Program-made: the position numbers and the translations under genes | Shown here: positions 1 to 8,765 of the stretch, in pieces | Position numbering within the stretch: position 1 is the stretch's first letter | Layout of the letters: the number at the start of each line of letters is the position of its first letter | The notes under the pieces: generated by a model | What the model saw: only the letters and a program-made list of their open reading frames with translations | The model's database searches: none | Told to the model about the DNA's origin: nothing | Origin: Streptomyces rhizoryzae | GTDB taxonomy: Bacteria > Actinomycetota > Actinomycetes > Streptomycetales > Streptomycetaceae | DNA length: 64,000 bases | NCBI RefSeq assembly: GCF_023155275.1 | Contig: NZ_JALMUV010000005.1 | Coordinates: forward strand, 186,001 to 250,000 | Direction: 5' to 3'

Positions 1-181
1 GGCGTCCTGTAGCCCGCAGACCCTGGCCGAACTGGGCGACAAGGTCCGCACGGCCAAGAAGACCGCCCCGACGCGTCCGCACCCGGCGGCGCCCGACACC
101 CCGCCCGCGAACAAGATCCTCGCGCCGGGCGCCGGGCTGGTCGACCGGCTCCGCGACCATCTCACCGGCCGCGCGCACTGA
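1..181 (+). CDS. Hemerythrin-HHE domain protein, C-terminal end only (partial)
   Basis: Only the last 59 codons are inside the window (frame beginning at base 2, TGA at 179-181). The tail reads PTRPHPAAPDTPPANK and then APGAGLVDRLRD. From memory this is the usual C-terminus of actinobacterial hemerythrin (HHE) domain proteins, in which a helical bundle upstream binds a di-iron centre and senses or stores oxygen or NO. None of the His/Glu iron ligands is visible because the core domain lies before base 1. The stop is 35 bases before the next start and both genes point the same way, so the two may be co-transcribed. The family call rests only on the tail. Confidence 0.6.
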   Translation, partial: ASCSPQTLAELGDKVRTAKKTAPTRPHPAAPDTPPANKILAPGAGLVDRLRDHLTGRAH

Positions 182-216
182 CCTCCCCGCCCGTCCACCC
201 CAGCGAAAGGACGACC

Positions 217-630
217 ATGACCACCGCACGAGAGATCATGACGCCGGACGCCGAGTGCATCGGCGAGCAGGACACGATCGCGGAGGCGGCCCGCAAGATG
301 GCCGGGCTGAGCGTCGGCGCCCTGCCGGTCTGCGGGACCGACGACCGGCTCAAGGGCATGCTCACCGACCGGGACATCGTGGTGAAGGTACTGGCCGAGG
401 GCAAGGACCCGCAGCGCACCACGGCCGGCGAACTGGCCCAGGGCGAGGCCGTGACCATCGGCGCGGACGACGACGCGGACGAGATCCTGCGCACCATGAC
501 CTCCCACAAGGTGCGCCGGCTGCCGGTCATCGACGGGCACCGCCTGGTCGGCATCGTCGCCCAGGCCGACGTCGCCCGCGCACTGCCCGACCCGCACGTC
601 GGGGACCTCCTCGAAGCCCTCTCCGCCTGA
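217..630 (+). CDS. Two-CBS-domain protein
   Basis: A 137-residue protein made of a tandem pair of CBS motifs. The first spans about residues 5-65 (MTPDAECIGEQDTIAEAARK, then LPVCGTDDRLKGMLTDRDIV) and the second about 70-130 (LAQGEAVTIGADDDADEI, then VRRLPVIDGHRLVGIVAQAD). CBS pairs form a Bateman module that usually binds adenine nucleotides. Free-standing ones in Streptomyces are commonly stress or dormancy genes. No catalytic domain is attached. The ATG has a good ribosome site (GAAAGGA 6 bases upstream). The preceding hemerythrin-like gene fits an oxygen/redox stress theme. The ligand is unknown. Confidence 0.88.
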   Translation: MTTAREIMTPDAECIGEQDTIAEAARKMAGLSVGALPVCGTDDRLKGMLTDRDIVVKVLAEGKDPQRTTAGELAQGEAVTIGADDDADEILRTMTSHKVRRLPVIDGHRLVGIVAQADVARALPDPHVGDLLEALSA

Positions 631-879
631 CGCCCCGGGCCCCTCGGAACGCCGCGCACGGTGCTGCACCCGCACGCCCGCGTGGCGTTCGCGCGTGCCC
701 GGCGGTCCCGCGTGGCGGTGCGGCATCGCGGCCGCGGCGCGGCTGTCGGTGATCCGTAGGCGAGGCGTCGGTGGCCCCTGGGAGCGTGGCGGGCACGCCG
801 CCGCTCCGCCGAGCGGCAGGCACCGCCCGCCCCGGGGCGTCCGCCGTCCCGGTCCCGCCGCAGCAAGGGAGCCACCGCC

Positions 880-1830
880 ATGCCGTCCACCCCCGCCACC
901 CCGCCCTGGGACGTCCGCCGGCTGCCGCGCGCCGAGGGCCGCGTGGTCCTCGTCACCGGCGGCAACGCGGGCATCGGGTACTTCACCGCGGAGCAACTGG
1001 CCACCACCGGAGCCACCGTCGTGCTGGGCAGCCGGGACGCGGCGAGGGCCGAGGCGGCCATGGCGTCGATCCGGGCACGGGTGCCCGGCGCCCAGGTCCG
1101 GGCCGTCCGGCTCGACCTGGCCGACCTCTCCTCCCTCCCCGCCGCGGTGGACGCCCTCCCGGACCGGCGCCTCGACGCGGTGGTGCACAACGCCGGTGTC
1201 GCCCTCGACGCCCCGCCCCGCCGCGAAACCGGTCACGGCCACGAGTTCATGTTCGGCATCAACCACCTCGGCCACTTCGCACTGACCGGCCACCTGATGC
1301 CGCTCCTCGCGGCCGCGCCGGCGGCCCGCATCGTGACCGTCGGCAGCTTCGCGGCGAAAACGGAACGACTGGACCTGGCCGACCTGCAATCCCTGCGGGA
1401 CTACCGCGCCAAGCGCAGCTACGGGCGGTCCAAGCTGGCGCAGATGTACTTCGGGCTGGAACTCGACCGCCGCCTGCGGGCCGCCGGCAGCCCGGTGGCG
1501 AGCGTGGTGGTCCATCCCGGCGGTGCCCTGGACTCCCTCACCCCGCCCCGGCCGCAGGTGCAGCAACGGAGCGCCGGCGCACGGCTGCGCGCGGCCCCGG
1601 CCGGCCTCCTCGTGCAGGGCAAGGACGCCGGTGCCTGGCCCGCGGTCCGCGCGGTCCTCGACCCGGCCGTACGCGGCGGGCAGCTGTGGGGGCCGCGGGT
1701 CTTCGGTCTGCGCGGCACGCCCCGGCTCGAAGCGCTCTGGAGCCATCTCACCGACACCGCCGTCGCCGCCCGCCTGTGGGCGGCGAGCCGCGACCTGGCC
1801 GGCATCGACCCCGGCCCCCTGCCCCGCTAG
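880..1830 (+). CDS. Short-chain dehydrogenase/reductase (retinol-dehydrogenase-like)
   Basis: A 316-residue Rossmann protein. The cofactor motif TGGNAGIG is at about residues 26-33, NAG at about 107-109, and the catalytic YGRSK (Tyr-x3-Lys) at about 185-189. The length is larger than the classical 250 residues because of an extended C-terminus, as in the RDH/WW-domain-oxidoreductase-like SDRs. It should catalyse an NAD(P)(H)-dependent carbonyl/alcohol interconversion in the cytoplasm; the substrate cannot be told. The ATG at 880 follows GGGAG with 6-base spacing. The 249 bases upstream (631-879) hold nothing I recognise. A hairpin 20 bases after the stop suggests a single-gene transcript. Confidence 0.85.
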   Translation: MPSTPATPPWDVRRLPRAEGRVVLVTGGNAGIGYFTAEQLATTGATVVLGSRDAARAEAAMASIRARVPGAQVRAVRLDLADLSSLPAAVDALPDRRLDAVVHNAGVALDAPPRRETGHGHEFMFGINHLGHFALTGHLMPLLAAAPAARIVTVGSFAAKTERLDLADLQSLRDYRAKRSYGRSKLAQMYFGLELDRRLRAAGSPVASVVVHPGGALDSLTPPRPQVQQRSAGARLRAAPAGLLVQGKDAGAWPAVRAVLDPAVRGGQLWGPRVFGLRGTPRLEALWSHLTDTAVAARLWAASRDLAGIDPGPLPR

Positions 1831-1850
1831 CGCTCCGCTGATACCGTCCG

Positions 1851-1876
1851 GCGGCCGGTCCGCGCCAACCGGCCGC
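1851..1876 (+). terminator. Hairpin terminator after the SDR gene
   Basis: Perfect 9-bp stem GCGGCCGGT / ACCGGCCGC with an 8-base loop, 20 bases after the SDR stop. There is no T-tract, as is usual for Streptomyces terminators. Confidence 0.55.
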
Positions 1877-2176
1877 CCCGACGGGTGAGTTGCGCGTGCC
1901 GGTGCCGGCTACCGGCCGCGGACGGCGGGACTCACCGCCCTCCGCATGATCAGCGACGAGCAGGGTGGCGCGCTCGGTCCGCACGAGGCCCCCGGCGACG
2001 TCCGCCGGCCCGCCGCCGACCGGCCCCGCACGTCCCGTTGCTCCGTTCGCGTGTGACTGCCGGGTGGGTGCCGCGTGTCGGCGGCGCAGCGCCGCCGGGG
2101 CTCCCCCGCGCCGGAAAAATGACGGCTGGCAGCCGCCACCGCTTCGGCGTACCGCGTATCGGGAGACACAGGACTT
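1877..2176 (+). promoter_or_regulatory. Upstream region of ctaD with a GC hairpin
   Basis: No gene is recognised here. The region holds a perfect 7-bp hairpin (GGCGGCG / CGCCGCC, loop CAG, 2080-2096) about 80 bases before the ctaD start. It could be an attenuator or part of the leader. I could not pick a convincing -35/-10 pair. Confidence 0.3.
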
Positions 2177-3871
2177 GTGAGCATTCTCAACGACCCCACG
2201 GGGCCGGCCACCACCGACGACAGTGCTGTGCCGGTCCGGCGAAAGCGCCCCGGCCTGGTCGTGGTGAAGTGGCTGACGACCACCGACCACAAGGTGATCG
2301 GCTCGCTGTATCTGGCGACGTCGTTCGCGTTCTTCCTGGTCGGTGGCCTTCTGGCGCTGGTGATGCGCGCCGAGCTGGCGCGGCCGGGCCTCCAGATCAT
2401 CTCCAAGGAGCAGTTCAACCAGGCGTTCACGATGCACGGCACGGCGATGCTGCTGATGTTCGCGACGCCGCTGTTCGCCGGATTCGCGAACTGGATCATG
2501 CCGTTGCAGATCGGCGCGCCGGACGTGGCGTTCCCCCGGCTGAACATGTTCGCCTACTGGCTCTACCTCTTCGGCTCGCTGATCGCGGTCAGCTCGTTCC
2601 TCACCCCGCAGGGCGCGGCGGACTTCGGCTGGTTCGCGTACTCGCCGCTGACGAACGACGTCTTCTCGCCGAACATCGGCGGTGACCTGTGGGTCATGGG
2701 CCTGGCGTTCTCCGGCTTCGGCACGATCCTGGGCTCGGTCAACTTCGTCACCACCATCATCTGCATGCGCGCCCCGGGCATGACGATGTTCCGGATGCCG
2801 ATCTTCACCTGGAACGTGCTGCTCACCGGCGTCCTGGTGCTGTTCGCCTTCCCGGTCCTGGCGGGGGCGCTGCTGGCGCTGGAGGCGGACCGCAAATACG
2901 GCGCCCACGTCTTCGACACCGCCAACGGCGGGGCGCTGCTGTGGCAGCACCTCTTCTGGTTCTTCGGGCACCCGGAGGTCTACATCATCGCGCTGCCGTT
3001 CTTCGGCATCATCAGCGAAGTGATCCCGGTGTTCGCCCGCAAGCCGATGTTCGGCTACATCGGACTGATCGCCGCGACGATCTCCATCGCCGGCCTCTCC
3101 ATCACCGTGTGGGCGCACCACATGTTCGTCACCGGCGGGGTGCTGCTGCCGTTCTTCTCCTTCATGTCCTTCCTGATCGCGGTCCCGACCGGGGTGAAGT
3201 TCTTCAACTGGATCGGCACGATGTGGAAGGGCGCGCTCTCCTTCGAGACGCCGATCCTGTGGGCCATCGGCTTCCTCGTCACCTTCCTGTTCGGCGGCCT
3301 GACCGGCGTGATCCTGGCGTCGCCGCCGATGGACTTCCACGTCTCCGACTCGTACTTCGTGGTGGCCCACTTCCACTACGTGGTCTTCGGCACGGTCGTC
3401 TTCGCGATGTTCGCCGGCTTCCACTTCTGGTGGCCGAAGTGGACCGGCAAGATCCTGGACGAACGGCTCGGCAAGATCACCTTCTGGACGCTGTTCATCG
3501 GCTTCCACACCACGTTCCTCGTCCAGCACTGGCTGGGCGCCGAGGGCATGCCGCGCCGCTACGCCGACTACCTGGCCGCCGATGGCTTCACCGCGCTGAA
3601 CACGGTGTCCACGATCGGTTCGTTCGTCCTGGGCGCGTCGATGCTGCCGTTCCTCTACAACGTCTGGAAGACCGCCAAGTACGGCACGCCGGTCGCGGTG
3701 GACGACCCGTGGGGCTACGGCCGCTCGCTGGAATGGGCCACGAGCTGCCCGCCCCCGCGGCACAACTTCCTCACGCTGCCGCGCATCCGCAGCGAGTCCC
3801 CGGCGTTCGACCTCCACCACCCCGACCTCGCGCGCGTCGAGGCGCCCGCGCACCACGAAGTCCGGCCATGA
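2177..3871 (+). CDS. ctaD: Cytochrome c oxidase subunit I (aa3-type heme-copper oxidase)
   Basis: A 564-residue, twelve-helix heme-copper oxidase core, full length for actinobacterial CtaD. Ligand motifs are intact: the heme-a His in MHGTAM (about residue 87), the CuB His and cross-linked Tyr in GHPEVYI (about 264-270), the CuB His pair in WAHHMFVTG (about 312), and the heme a/a3 His pair in HFHYVVFG (about 398). It reduces O2 to water and pumps protons in the plasma membrane. The start is GTG at 2177 (residues MSILNDPTG); the ribosome site is weak. Subunits II (ctaC) and III (ctaE) are not in the window, so this is probably a second, orphan ctaD copy, as several Streptomyces carry. The next gene starts 16 bases downstream and probably shares the transcript. 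Confidence 0.95.
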   Translation: MSILNDPTGPATTDDSAVPVRRKRPGLVVVKWLTTTDHKVIGSLYLATSFAFFLVGGLLALVMRAELARPGLQIISKEQFNQAFTMHGTAMLLMFATPLFAGFANWIMPLQIGAPDVAFPRLNMFAYWLYLFGSLIAVSSFLTPQGAADFGWFAYSPLTNDVFSPNIGGDLWVMGLAFSGFGTILGSVNFVTTIICMRAPGMTMFRMPIFTWNVLLTGVLVLFAFPVLAGALLALEADRKYGAHVFDTANGGALLWQHLFWFFGHPEVYIIALPFFGIISEVIPVFARKPMFGYIGLIAATISIAGLSITVWAHHMFVTGGVLLPFFSFMSFLIAVPTGVKFFNWIGTMWKGALSFETPILWAIGFLVTFLFGGLTGVILASPPMDFHVSDSYFVVAHFHYVVFGTVVFAMFAGFHFWWPKWTGKILDERLGKITFWTLFIGFHTTFLVQHWLGAEGMPRRYADYLAADGFTALNTVSTIGSFVLGASMLPFLYNVWKTAKYGTPVAVDDPWGYGRSLEWATSCPPPRHNFLTLPRIRSESPAFDLHHPDLARVEAPAHHEVRP

Positions 3872-3887
3872 CCGACCGAGGACACCC

Positions 3888-4235
3888 GTGAGCGGAACAC
3901 CGGGTCACCGCACCGACAGCGAACGCCTCGGCAACGAGGTCGAGGGGTACCTGCTGTGGCAGGCCAGGGTCCGCGAGGCGGAGCAGCGGGCGGAGGAGTT
4001 CGTCCGGCCCCTGGAGTGGCTGACGACCTCGCAGCGCGTGGAGATCGAGCAGCGCTACGTGGAGGACAGCCTGCGACGGGCCCGCCGGGACCTCGAACGC
4101 ATCGCCGCCCGGTGCCGGTCGCTGCGCGCCGAATACGAGGCCCGCTACCGACAGCTGCGGCACCGCTGCCTCGCCCTGACCCTGGCCACCTGCGCGGGCC
4201 TGGGCATGCTCGTCACCTTGCTGCTACGCGCCTGA
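3888..4235 (+). CDS. Small membrane-anchored coiled-coil protein downstream of ctaD
   Basis: A 115-residue protein of unknown function. Residues about 15-92 are charged and helical with heptad-like spacing (VREAEQRAEEFVRP, then SLRRARRDLERIAARCRSLR), so a coiled coil is likely. One hydrophobic helix (CLALTLATCAGLGMLVTLLL, about 94-113) ends the protein, so it is probably tail-anchored with the coil in the cytoplasm. The GTG start at 3888 follows GAGGACACCC. A competing ATG at 3868 that overlaps the ctaD stop opens only a 7-codon frame and is not used. Tight spacing to ctaD suggests an accessory or assembly role for this oxidase, but that is inference from position only. Confidence 0.75.
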   Translation: MSGTPGHRTDSERLGNEVEGYLLWQARVREAEQRAEEFVRPLEWLTTSQRVEIEQRYVEDSLRRARRDLERIAARCRSLRAEYEARYRQLRHRCLALTLATCAGLGMLVTLLLRA

Positions 4236-4416
4236 CGCACGACGCCCGGCCCATGACACCCGACCCATGACGCCTGACGTACGACGCCTGAGGGGCGTGG
4301 TGCGTCGGGCGTCTCGGCGATTCGGGGAGGCGCACCGCGGGCTGCGGCGGCCGGCCCCCAGCCGTATCCCACCAGCCGGCCCATCGGGGCCCTGCGCCGA
4401 GACAACGCCGGCACGG

Positions 4417-4738
4417 CGTGCATCATCTCGGTGCCGCACTCGGGGCAGGGGCGGTCGACGGGGTCGGCGGGGCTCCAGCGGGTCCAGCCGCCGGTCTTCC
4501 AGCCGGGGGCGTGGCAGAGGTTGTTCAGGTAGAGCTCGCCCGGGTCGTCCGCGTACGTGGTGTACCGCGCGGGGTCGATCGCCTCCCAGCGGCTCATGTC
4601 CGCCAGCCGCTCCCGCAGCTGGCGGCTCAGCTCCGAGGGGTTGGGGAATTCGGTGACCTGCTCGGGTGAGAGGAGGCACGGCTCCGGGAGGTAGGAGGGG
4701 GACTGCACGATGGGCGGCTCGGGTGGGGCGTCGAGGAC
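4417..4738 (-). pseudogene. Internal fragment of an unknown Streptomyces protein with a CPxCG segment
   Basis: On the minus strand an open frame reads LLSPEQVTEFPNP, then CHAPGWKTGGWTRW and CPECGTEMM. It looks like the conserved middle of a large family of cytoplasmic Streptomyces proteins of unknown role (from memory; a search is needed). There is no plausible start at its upstream edge (about 4738), where it runs into the oppositely oriented pentapeptide relic. After CGTEMM the frame degenerates into low-complexity residues. Both ends are therefore missing and I treat it as a relic. Confidence 0.45.
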
Positions 4739-4740
4739 GT

Positions 4741-5447
4741 GTGGGGTTCGGGCGGGATGCCTCGTTCCTCACCGCGCGCTTCCGCCAGGCCGCCTGGTTC
4801 GGCGGTGCCCGGTTCAGCGGCGAGACCTGGTTCCGTGCGGCAGAGTTCCGCGGTGAAGCCGGCTTCCTCAGGGCTGCCTTCGAACGGGGCGGTGGGGTAG
4901 GCCCGTTGGTCTGCCTGGGGACGGTGGAGCTTTCGGAGGCCACCTTCGGAGCTTCCGTGACCATCGAGGTGGCGGCACCGGCGGTGGTCGGCCGGCGGAC
5001 GCGCTGGGCGTCGACCGCCGCACTGCGGCTGCGGCACGCCGAGGTCGACTTGAGCGACGCCGTGCTGGAACACCCGGTGAGCATCGCCGCCCGTTCCCGC
5101 CCCTTCACCACGGGCGGCGAGCCGTTGGCGGAGAGGGGTTCGCCCGGCAGCCGGGTACGTGTCGTGTCACTGCGGGGAGTCGATGCGGCGCCACGCCGTC
5201 GACATCCCCTGGGCCGAACGGGCGCTGCTCACCGCGTACTGGGCGCTGTCCGGCTACGGACTCCGGGCGTCCCGGGCCTTCCTGTGGCTGATGGCGGCCA
5301 TGGCCGCCACGATGCTGGCGATGATCCTGTGGGGCCTGCCCCGGCACGACGTGCAGCCGACCAGCACCGGCACCCTCACCCGCCCCGGCACGATCACGCT
5401 CGTCACCACACCCTCCGGCCCGGCCGACCCCACCGGGCCGTACCGTG
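4741..5447 (+). pseudogene. Pentapeptide-repeat membrane protein, decayed (internal out-of-frame deletion, both ends lost)
   Basis: Frame 1 from about 4741 encodes pentapeptide-type repeats (ASFLTARFRQAAWFGGARF, then AEFRGEAGFLRAAF). The family's conserved continuation follows (TIEVAAPAVVGRRTRW, SIAARSRPFTTGGEPL, VVSLRGVDAA) up to about 5195. The C-terminal transmembrane module (AVDIPWAERALLTAYWALSG, then FLWLMAAMAATMLAMILWGL) continues in frame 2 from about 5185. In intact Streptomyces homologues several hundred residues separate SLRGVDA from DIPWxERALLTAYWA, so a large deletion joined the two halves out of frame. The frame then stops resembling the family near 5447, about 60 residues short, where the convergent MFS gene ends. 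There is no start codon with a ribosome site. It is non-functional as it stands. Confidence 0.75.
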
Positions 5448-5467
5448 AGCGCTCCTCCTCGGCGGCG

Positions 5468-6826
5468 TCAGCCGGCCGTGCCGTCGGGGAGGGCGGCCGG
5501 GGCGGGGACGGCCGGGGCGGCCGGTGGGCCGGGGAGGCGGCGGGCCGCTGCCCAGGAGGTCGCCGTGACACAGGCCATGACCGCGTAGACCGCCTGGTAG
5601 CCGCCGGTGGCGTCGGCGAGGCGCCCGGTCACGGAGGGGCCCGCGAAGCTGGCGACGTTGGCGAGCGCGTTGACCCCGGCGATGGCGGTCGCCGCGTGCC
5701 GGCCGGCCAGTGCGCCGGTGCAGCGGCTCCAGAGGGCGGGCACCGCGGCGAGGTTCGCCGCGACCATCACGGTGAGCGCGGTCAGAGTGAGGACGGGGAG
5801 GTGGGAGAGCGCGGCTCCGGCGGCGGCGAGGGCGGAGCCCGCGAGGGGCACGGTGATGAGCGACGCCCGGTGGCCCGCCCGGTCGCCGTGGCGGCTCCAG
5901 AGCAGCATGGCCGGGACGGCGACCACGTACGGGAGGGCGGCCAGCGCGGCGACGCCGGCCGGGCGCACGCCGGGGAACAGGCCGGTGAGGACCTGCGGCA
6001 GGAAGAACTGGAGCGCGTACGCGGCGAAGGCCATGCCCGCCTGCACCAGCGCGAAGTGCGCGACGCGGCCGAGGACCGCGCCGCCCGTGCGGTCGGGCGG
6101 GGTGTCCGACGCCACCTCGGCCGCCAGTTCCCGGCGTTGGGCGATCGACAGCCAGGCGGCCCGGTCCGGTGCGTCGGGCAGGAGGCGGAGTGCCGCGATC
6201 CCGAGGACGACGGCGGGCGCGCCCTCGATCAGGAACATCGACCGCCAGCCGCTGAGGCCGAAGAGGCCGGCGTGCTCGACCAGCAGGCCGGAGGTGGGCA
6301 GGCCGATGGCGGTGGCCACGGGGATGGCCAGCAGGAACGCCGCCAGCGCCCGGGTGCGCCGGCGGGCGGGGAACCAGGTGGTCAGGTAGGCGACGACACC
6401 GGGGAAGAAGCCGGCCTCGGCCAGCCCGAGGAGGAAGCGGGCCAGGAACAGCCCGCGGGCGTCGGCGACGAACGCGGTGGCGGCCGAGCACAGCCCCCAG
6501 GCGGTGATCACCCCGGCCAGCCAGCGGCGGGCACCGAACCGGTTGAGCGCCCAGGCGGCCGGGACCTGGAAGACGAGGTAGCCGATGAAGAAGATCCCGG
6601 CGGCCGTTCCGTAGGCGGTGGGGCTCAGGTGGAGTTCGGCGTTCATGGCCAGGGCGGCGACGCCGATGTTGGCGCGGTCGAGGAAGTTGACCACGTACAG
6701 CACGAACAGCAGCGGCAGCAGGCGCCGGGCCACCGTACGCACCGCCGTCCGTCCGCCCGCCGCCTGCCCGGCCGCCCGCTCCCCCGCCGCCGCCCCGCCC
6801 GCACCCGCCTCCGCTGCCGCCGTCAT
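5468..6826 (-). CDS. MFS transporter, anion:cation symporter (ACS) type
   Basis: A 452-residue twelve-helix permease. The N-terminal helix LLFVLYVVNFLDRANIGVAA, the loop GARRWLAGVI and RFLLGLAEAGFFPGVVAYL are the signature of the ACS family (phthalate, tartrate or glucarate permease-like; H+ or Na+ symport of organic anions). I chose ATG 6826 (MTAAAEAG) over an upstream ATG at 6865 because AAGGCGG lies about 6 bases before it and the intervening residues are not family-like. A short Ala/Gly-rich cytoplasmic stretch precedes helix 1. It stands alone between gene relics, so the substrate cannot be inferred from neighbours. Confidence 0.87.
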   Translation of the reverse strand: MTAAAEAGAGGAAAGERAAGQAAGGRTAVRTVARRLLPLLFVLYVVNFLDRANIGVAALAMNAELHLSPTAYGTAAGIFFIGYLVFQVPAAWALNRFGARRWLAGVITAWGLCSAATAFVADARGLFLARFLLGLAEAGFFPGVVAYLTTWFPARRRTRALAAFLLAIPVATAIGLPTSGLLVEHAGLFGLSGWRSMFLIEGAPAVVLGIAALRLLPDAPDRAAWLSIAQRRELAAEVASDTPPDRTGGAVLGRVAHFALVQAGMAFAAYALQFFLPQVLTGLFPGVRPAGVAALAALPYVVAVPAMLLWSRHGDRAGHRASLITVPLAGSALAAAGAALSHLPVLTLTALTVMVAANLAAVPALWSRCTGALAGRHAATAIAGVNALANVASFAGPSVTGRLADATGGYQAVYAVMACVTATSWAAARRLPGPPAAPAVPAPAALPDGTAG

Positions 6827-7030
6827 GGTGTGCCGCCTTCCGCATCCCTTGTCACGACATGTCACCTTCCATCACGGAGTACAACGAGGGGGAACGGCAC
6901 CGGATGTGCGGGAGGAGGGGCACCGGGGCGCGCGGACCGGCCTGCGGCCGCGGCGCGCTGTGCGCCGGAGTGCGAGGGGGTGAGTGGGCGCCCGGGGCGG
7001 CGAGCGGATCGGGGCCGTTTCCGTTCGGGA

Positions 7031-7080
7031 CCGGTCCGGTCCGGCCCCTTCCGGCCGCTTCCGGCCCGTTCCGGTCCCTT
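7031..7080 (+). repeat. Decameric tandem repeat (CCGGnCCnTT)
   Basis: Four in-phase 10-bp units (ccggcccctt, ccggccgctt, ccggcccgtt, ccggtccctt) at 7041-7080, with a degenerate fifth before them. The period equals about one helical turn. It lies in the non-coding stretch between the MFS gene and the topoisomerase relic. Confidence 0.65.
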
Positions 7081-7169
7081 CCCTTCCGGAAGGCGCCTGC
7101 CGGTAAGCAGCCGGTCAGGGGCGGCCCGTCCGAGGAGGGCGGTCCGTGTGCGCATGTCCCACTCCGGCC

Positions 7170-7345
7170 CGGGTGGTCCCGGGCTCAGCCGTCGGCGCCA
7201 GGGACGGGGTTTCCGCTACCTCGACGCCTCGGGCAGGCCGCTGCGCGACCCGGCGGAACCGGCCCGGATCAGGGCCCTGGCCATCCCCCGGCCTGGGAAG
7301 AGGTCCCGGTGGAGCACGAGCCCTGGCCCCTGTACGCGGCCACCG
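7170..7345 (+). pseudogene. DNA topoisomerase IB N-terminal relic, frameshifted
   Basis: Frame 2 reads GRGFRYLDASGRPLRDPAE and ARIRALAIP, matching the strongly conserved start of bacterial topoisomerase IB (GxxYxDxxGxxIxDxxxxxRIxxLxIPPAW). After ALAIP the match jumps to frame 1 (PPAWEEV). This is explained by loss of one C in the run at 7284-7288. Sequence resembling the enzyme ends by about 7345; the catalytic Tyr domain is absent. Only about 50 of the usual 330 or more residues survive, directly upstream of the P450 gene. Confidence 0.7.
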
Positions 7346-7457
7346 CCGGCGGCCTCAGCCAGAGCGTCACGGCCGCGGGCGGTGTCAGGGCCGTGTCAGC
7401 GGGATGTCAGGGCGGTCGGCGAGCGTGGTCGCATCAACCGCCACGAAAGGACATCCG

Positions 7458-8672
7458 GTGAGCGACACGGCCCCCCTCCCCAACGGTCTGACCAGTGAGC
7501 GCGATGCGGGACCCTTCGACCCGCCCTCGCAGTTCACCCGGCTGCGGGAGTCCCGCCCGGTCAGCCCGCTGCTCTTCCCCGACGGCCACGAGGGCTGGCT
7601 GGTCACCGGATACGAGGCGGCCCGCCAGGTGCTGGCCGACACCCGGTTCAGCTCCCGCCAGGACATCGGCATCCTCCACGTCCCCTACGAGACCCCCGGC
7701 ATGCCCGCCCCGACCGAACCCTCCCCGCAGGAGCCGGGCCTGTTCATCTCCATGGACCCGCCGGACCACACCCGGCTGCGGCGCAAGCTCACCGGCGCGT
7801 TCACCGTCAAGCGCATGAAGCAGCTCGAGGACCGCATCGCGGAGATCACCGAACGGCAGCTGGACGAGATGGCGCGGCTGGCCCCGCCGATCGACCTGGT
7901 GAAGGAGTTCGCGCTGCCGGTGCCGTCCCTGGTGATCTGCGAACTGCTCGGCGTCCCCTACGAGGACCGGGACGGCTTCCAGGCCGACTCCGCCCAGTTC
8001 ATGGTCAAGGACCAGACGCTGGAGGAGAAGATCGCCGCGTACACCGGGCTGACCACGTACCTCACGGAACTGGTCGCCCGCAAGCGCGCCGAGCCCGCCG
8101 AGGACATCCTGTCCGACCTGGCCCGGCAGGACGACCTGTCCACCGAGGAACTGGTCGGCATCTCCTTCCTGCTGCTGCTCGCCGGCCACGAGACCACCGC
8201 CAACATGCTGGCGCTGGGCGCCTTCGCGCTCCTGGAGCACCCCGACCAGCTGGCCGCACTGCGCGCCGACCCGGACCTGCTGCCCGACGCCGTCGAGGAA
8301 CTCCTGCGCTACCTGGCCGTCGGCGACATCTTCTATCGCTACGCCACGGAGGACCTCGAAGTCGGCGGGGAGACCATCCCCGCGGGATCGACCGTCGTGG
8401 TCTCGGTGCTCACCGCCAACCGCGATCCGCAGCGCTTCGAGGACCCCGACGCCCTGGACGTCCACCGCAGGGCCCGCGGCCACCTGTCGTTCGGACACGG
8501 CGTCCACCAGTGCCTGGGCCAGCAGCTGGCCCGTATCGAGATGCGCGCCGGTTTCGGCGGACTGCTGCGCCGCTTCCCGACCCTGGAACTCGCCGTCCCG
8601 GCCGACGAGGTCAAGCTCAGGACCGATATGAACATCTACGGCGTGCACGCGCTGCCGGTGTCCTGGACGTAA
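7458..8672 (+). CDS. Cytochrome P450, CYP105-like
   Basis: A 404-residue soluble bacterial P450. I-helix oxygen-activation motif AGHETT is at about residues 240-245, the K-helix ExxR in EELLR at about 280, and the heme loop FGHGVHQCLGQQLAR with Cys near residue 352. The segment DPPDHTRLRRKLTGAFT and LPVPSLVICELLGVPYED are typical of the CYP105 group, whose members hydroxylate diverse small molecules and xenobiotics. The GTG start at 7458 (SDTAPLPNG) follows GAAAGGA; longer upstream frames run into the topoisomerase relic and are rejected. No ferredoxin or reductase gene follows, so redox partners must be supplied from elsewhere. A large AfsR-like regulator starts 94 bases downstream and may share the transcript. 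Confidence 0.93.
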   Translation: MSDTAPLPNGLTSERDAGPFDPPSQFTRLRESRPVSPLLFPDGHEGWLVTGYEAARQVLADTRFSSRQDIGILHVPYETPGMPAPTEPSPQEPGLFISMDPPDHTRLRRKLTGAFTVKRMKQLEDRIAEITERQLDEMARLAPPIDLVKEFALPVPSLVICELLGVPYEDRDGFQADSAQFMVKDQTLEEKIAAYTGLTTYLTELVARKRAEPAEDILSDLARQDDLSTEELVGISFLLLLAGHETTANMLALGAFALLEHPDQLAALRADPDLLPDAVEELLRYLAVGDIFYRYATEDLEVGGETIPAGSTVVVSVLTANRDPQRFEDPDALDVHRRARGHLSFGHGVHQCLGQQLARIEMRAGFGGLLRRFPTLELAVPADEVKLRTDMNIYGVHALPVSWT

Positions 8673-8765
8673 CCGCAGCGGGGGCCGCCGGTGGGTCGTG
8701 CGGGCGCCCGGCGTCCGGACGTCGCCGGCGGACCGGGGCTCGAACTGCTGTGGCAGGATTGCCCG

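Noticed and set aside
1748..3856. A 702-codon open frame opposite ctaD
   Set aside because: Antisense of a clearly functional oxidase gene; Asp/Glu/Arg/Gln-rich, typical of shadow frames.
3868..3891. Small ORF starting in the ctaD stop (ATGA)
   Set aside because: Only seven codons; the GTG at 3888 with GAGGA opens the real downstream gene.
5159..7498. A 779-codon plus-strand frame starting in the pentapeptide relic
   Set aside because: Only the first 90 codons are family-like; the remainder is antisense of the MFS transporter.
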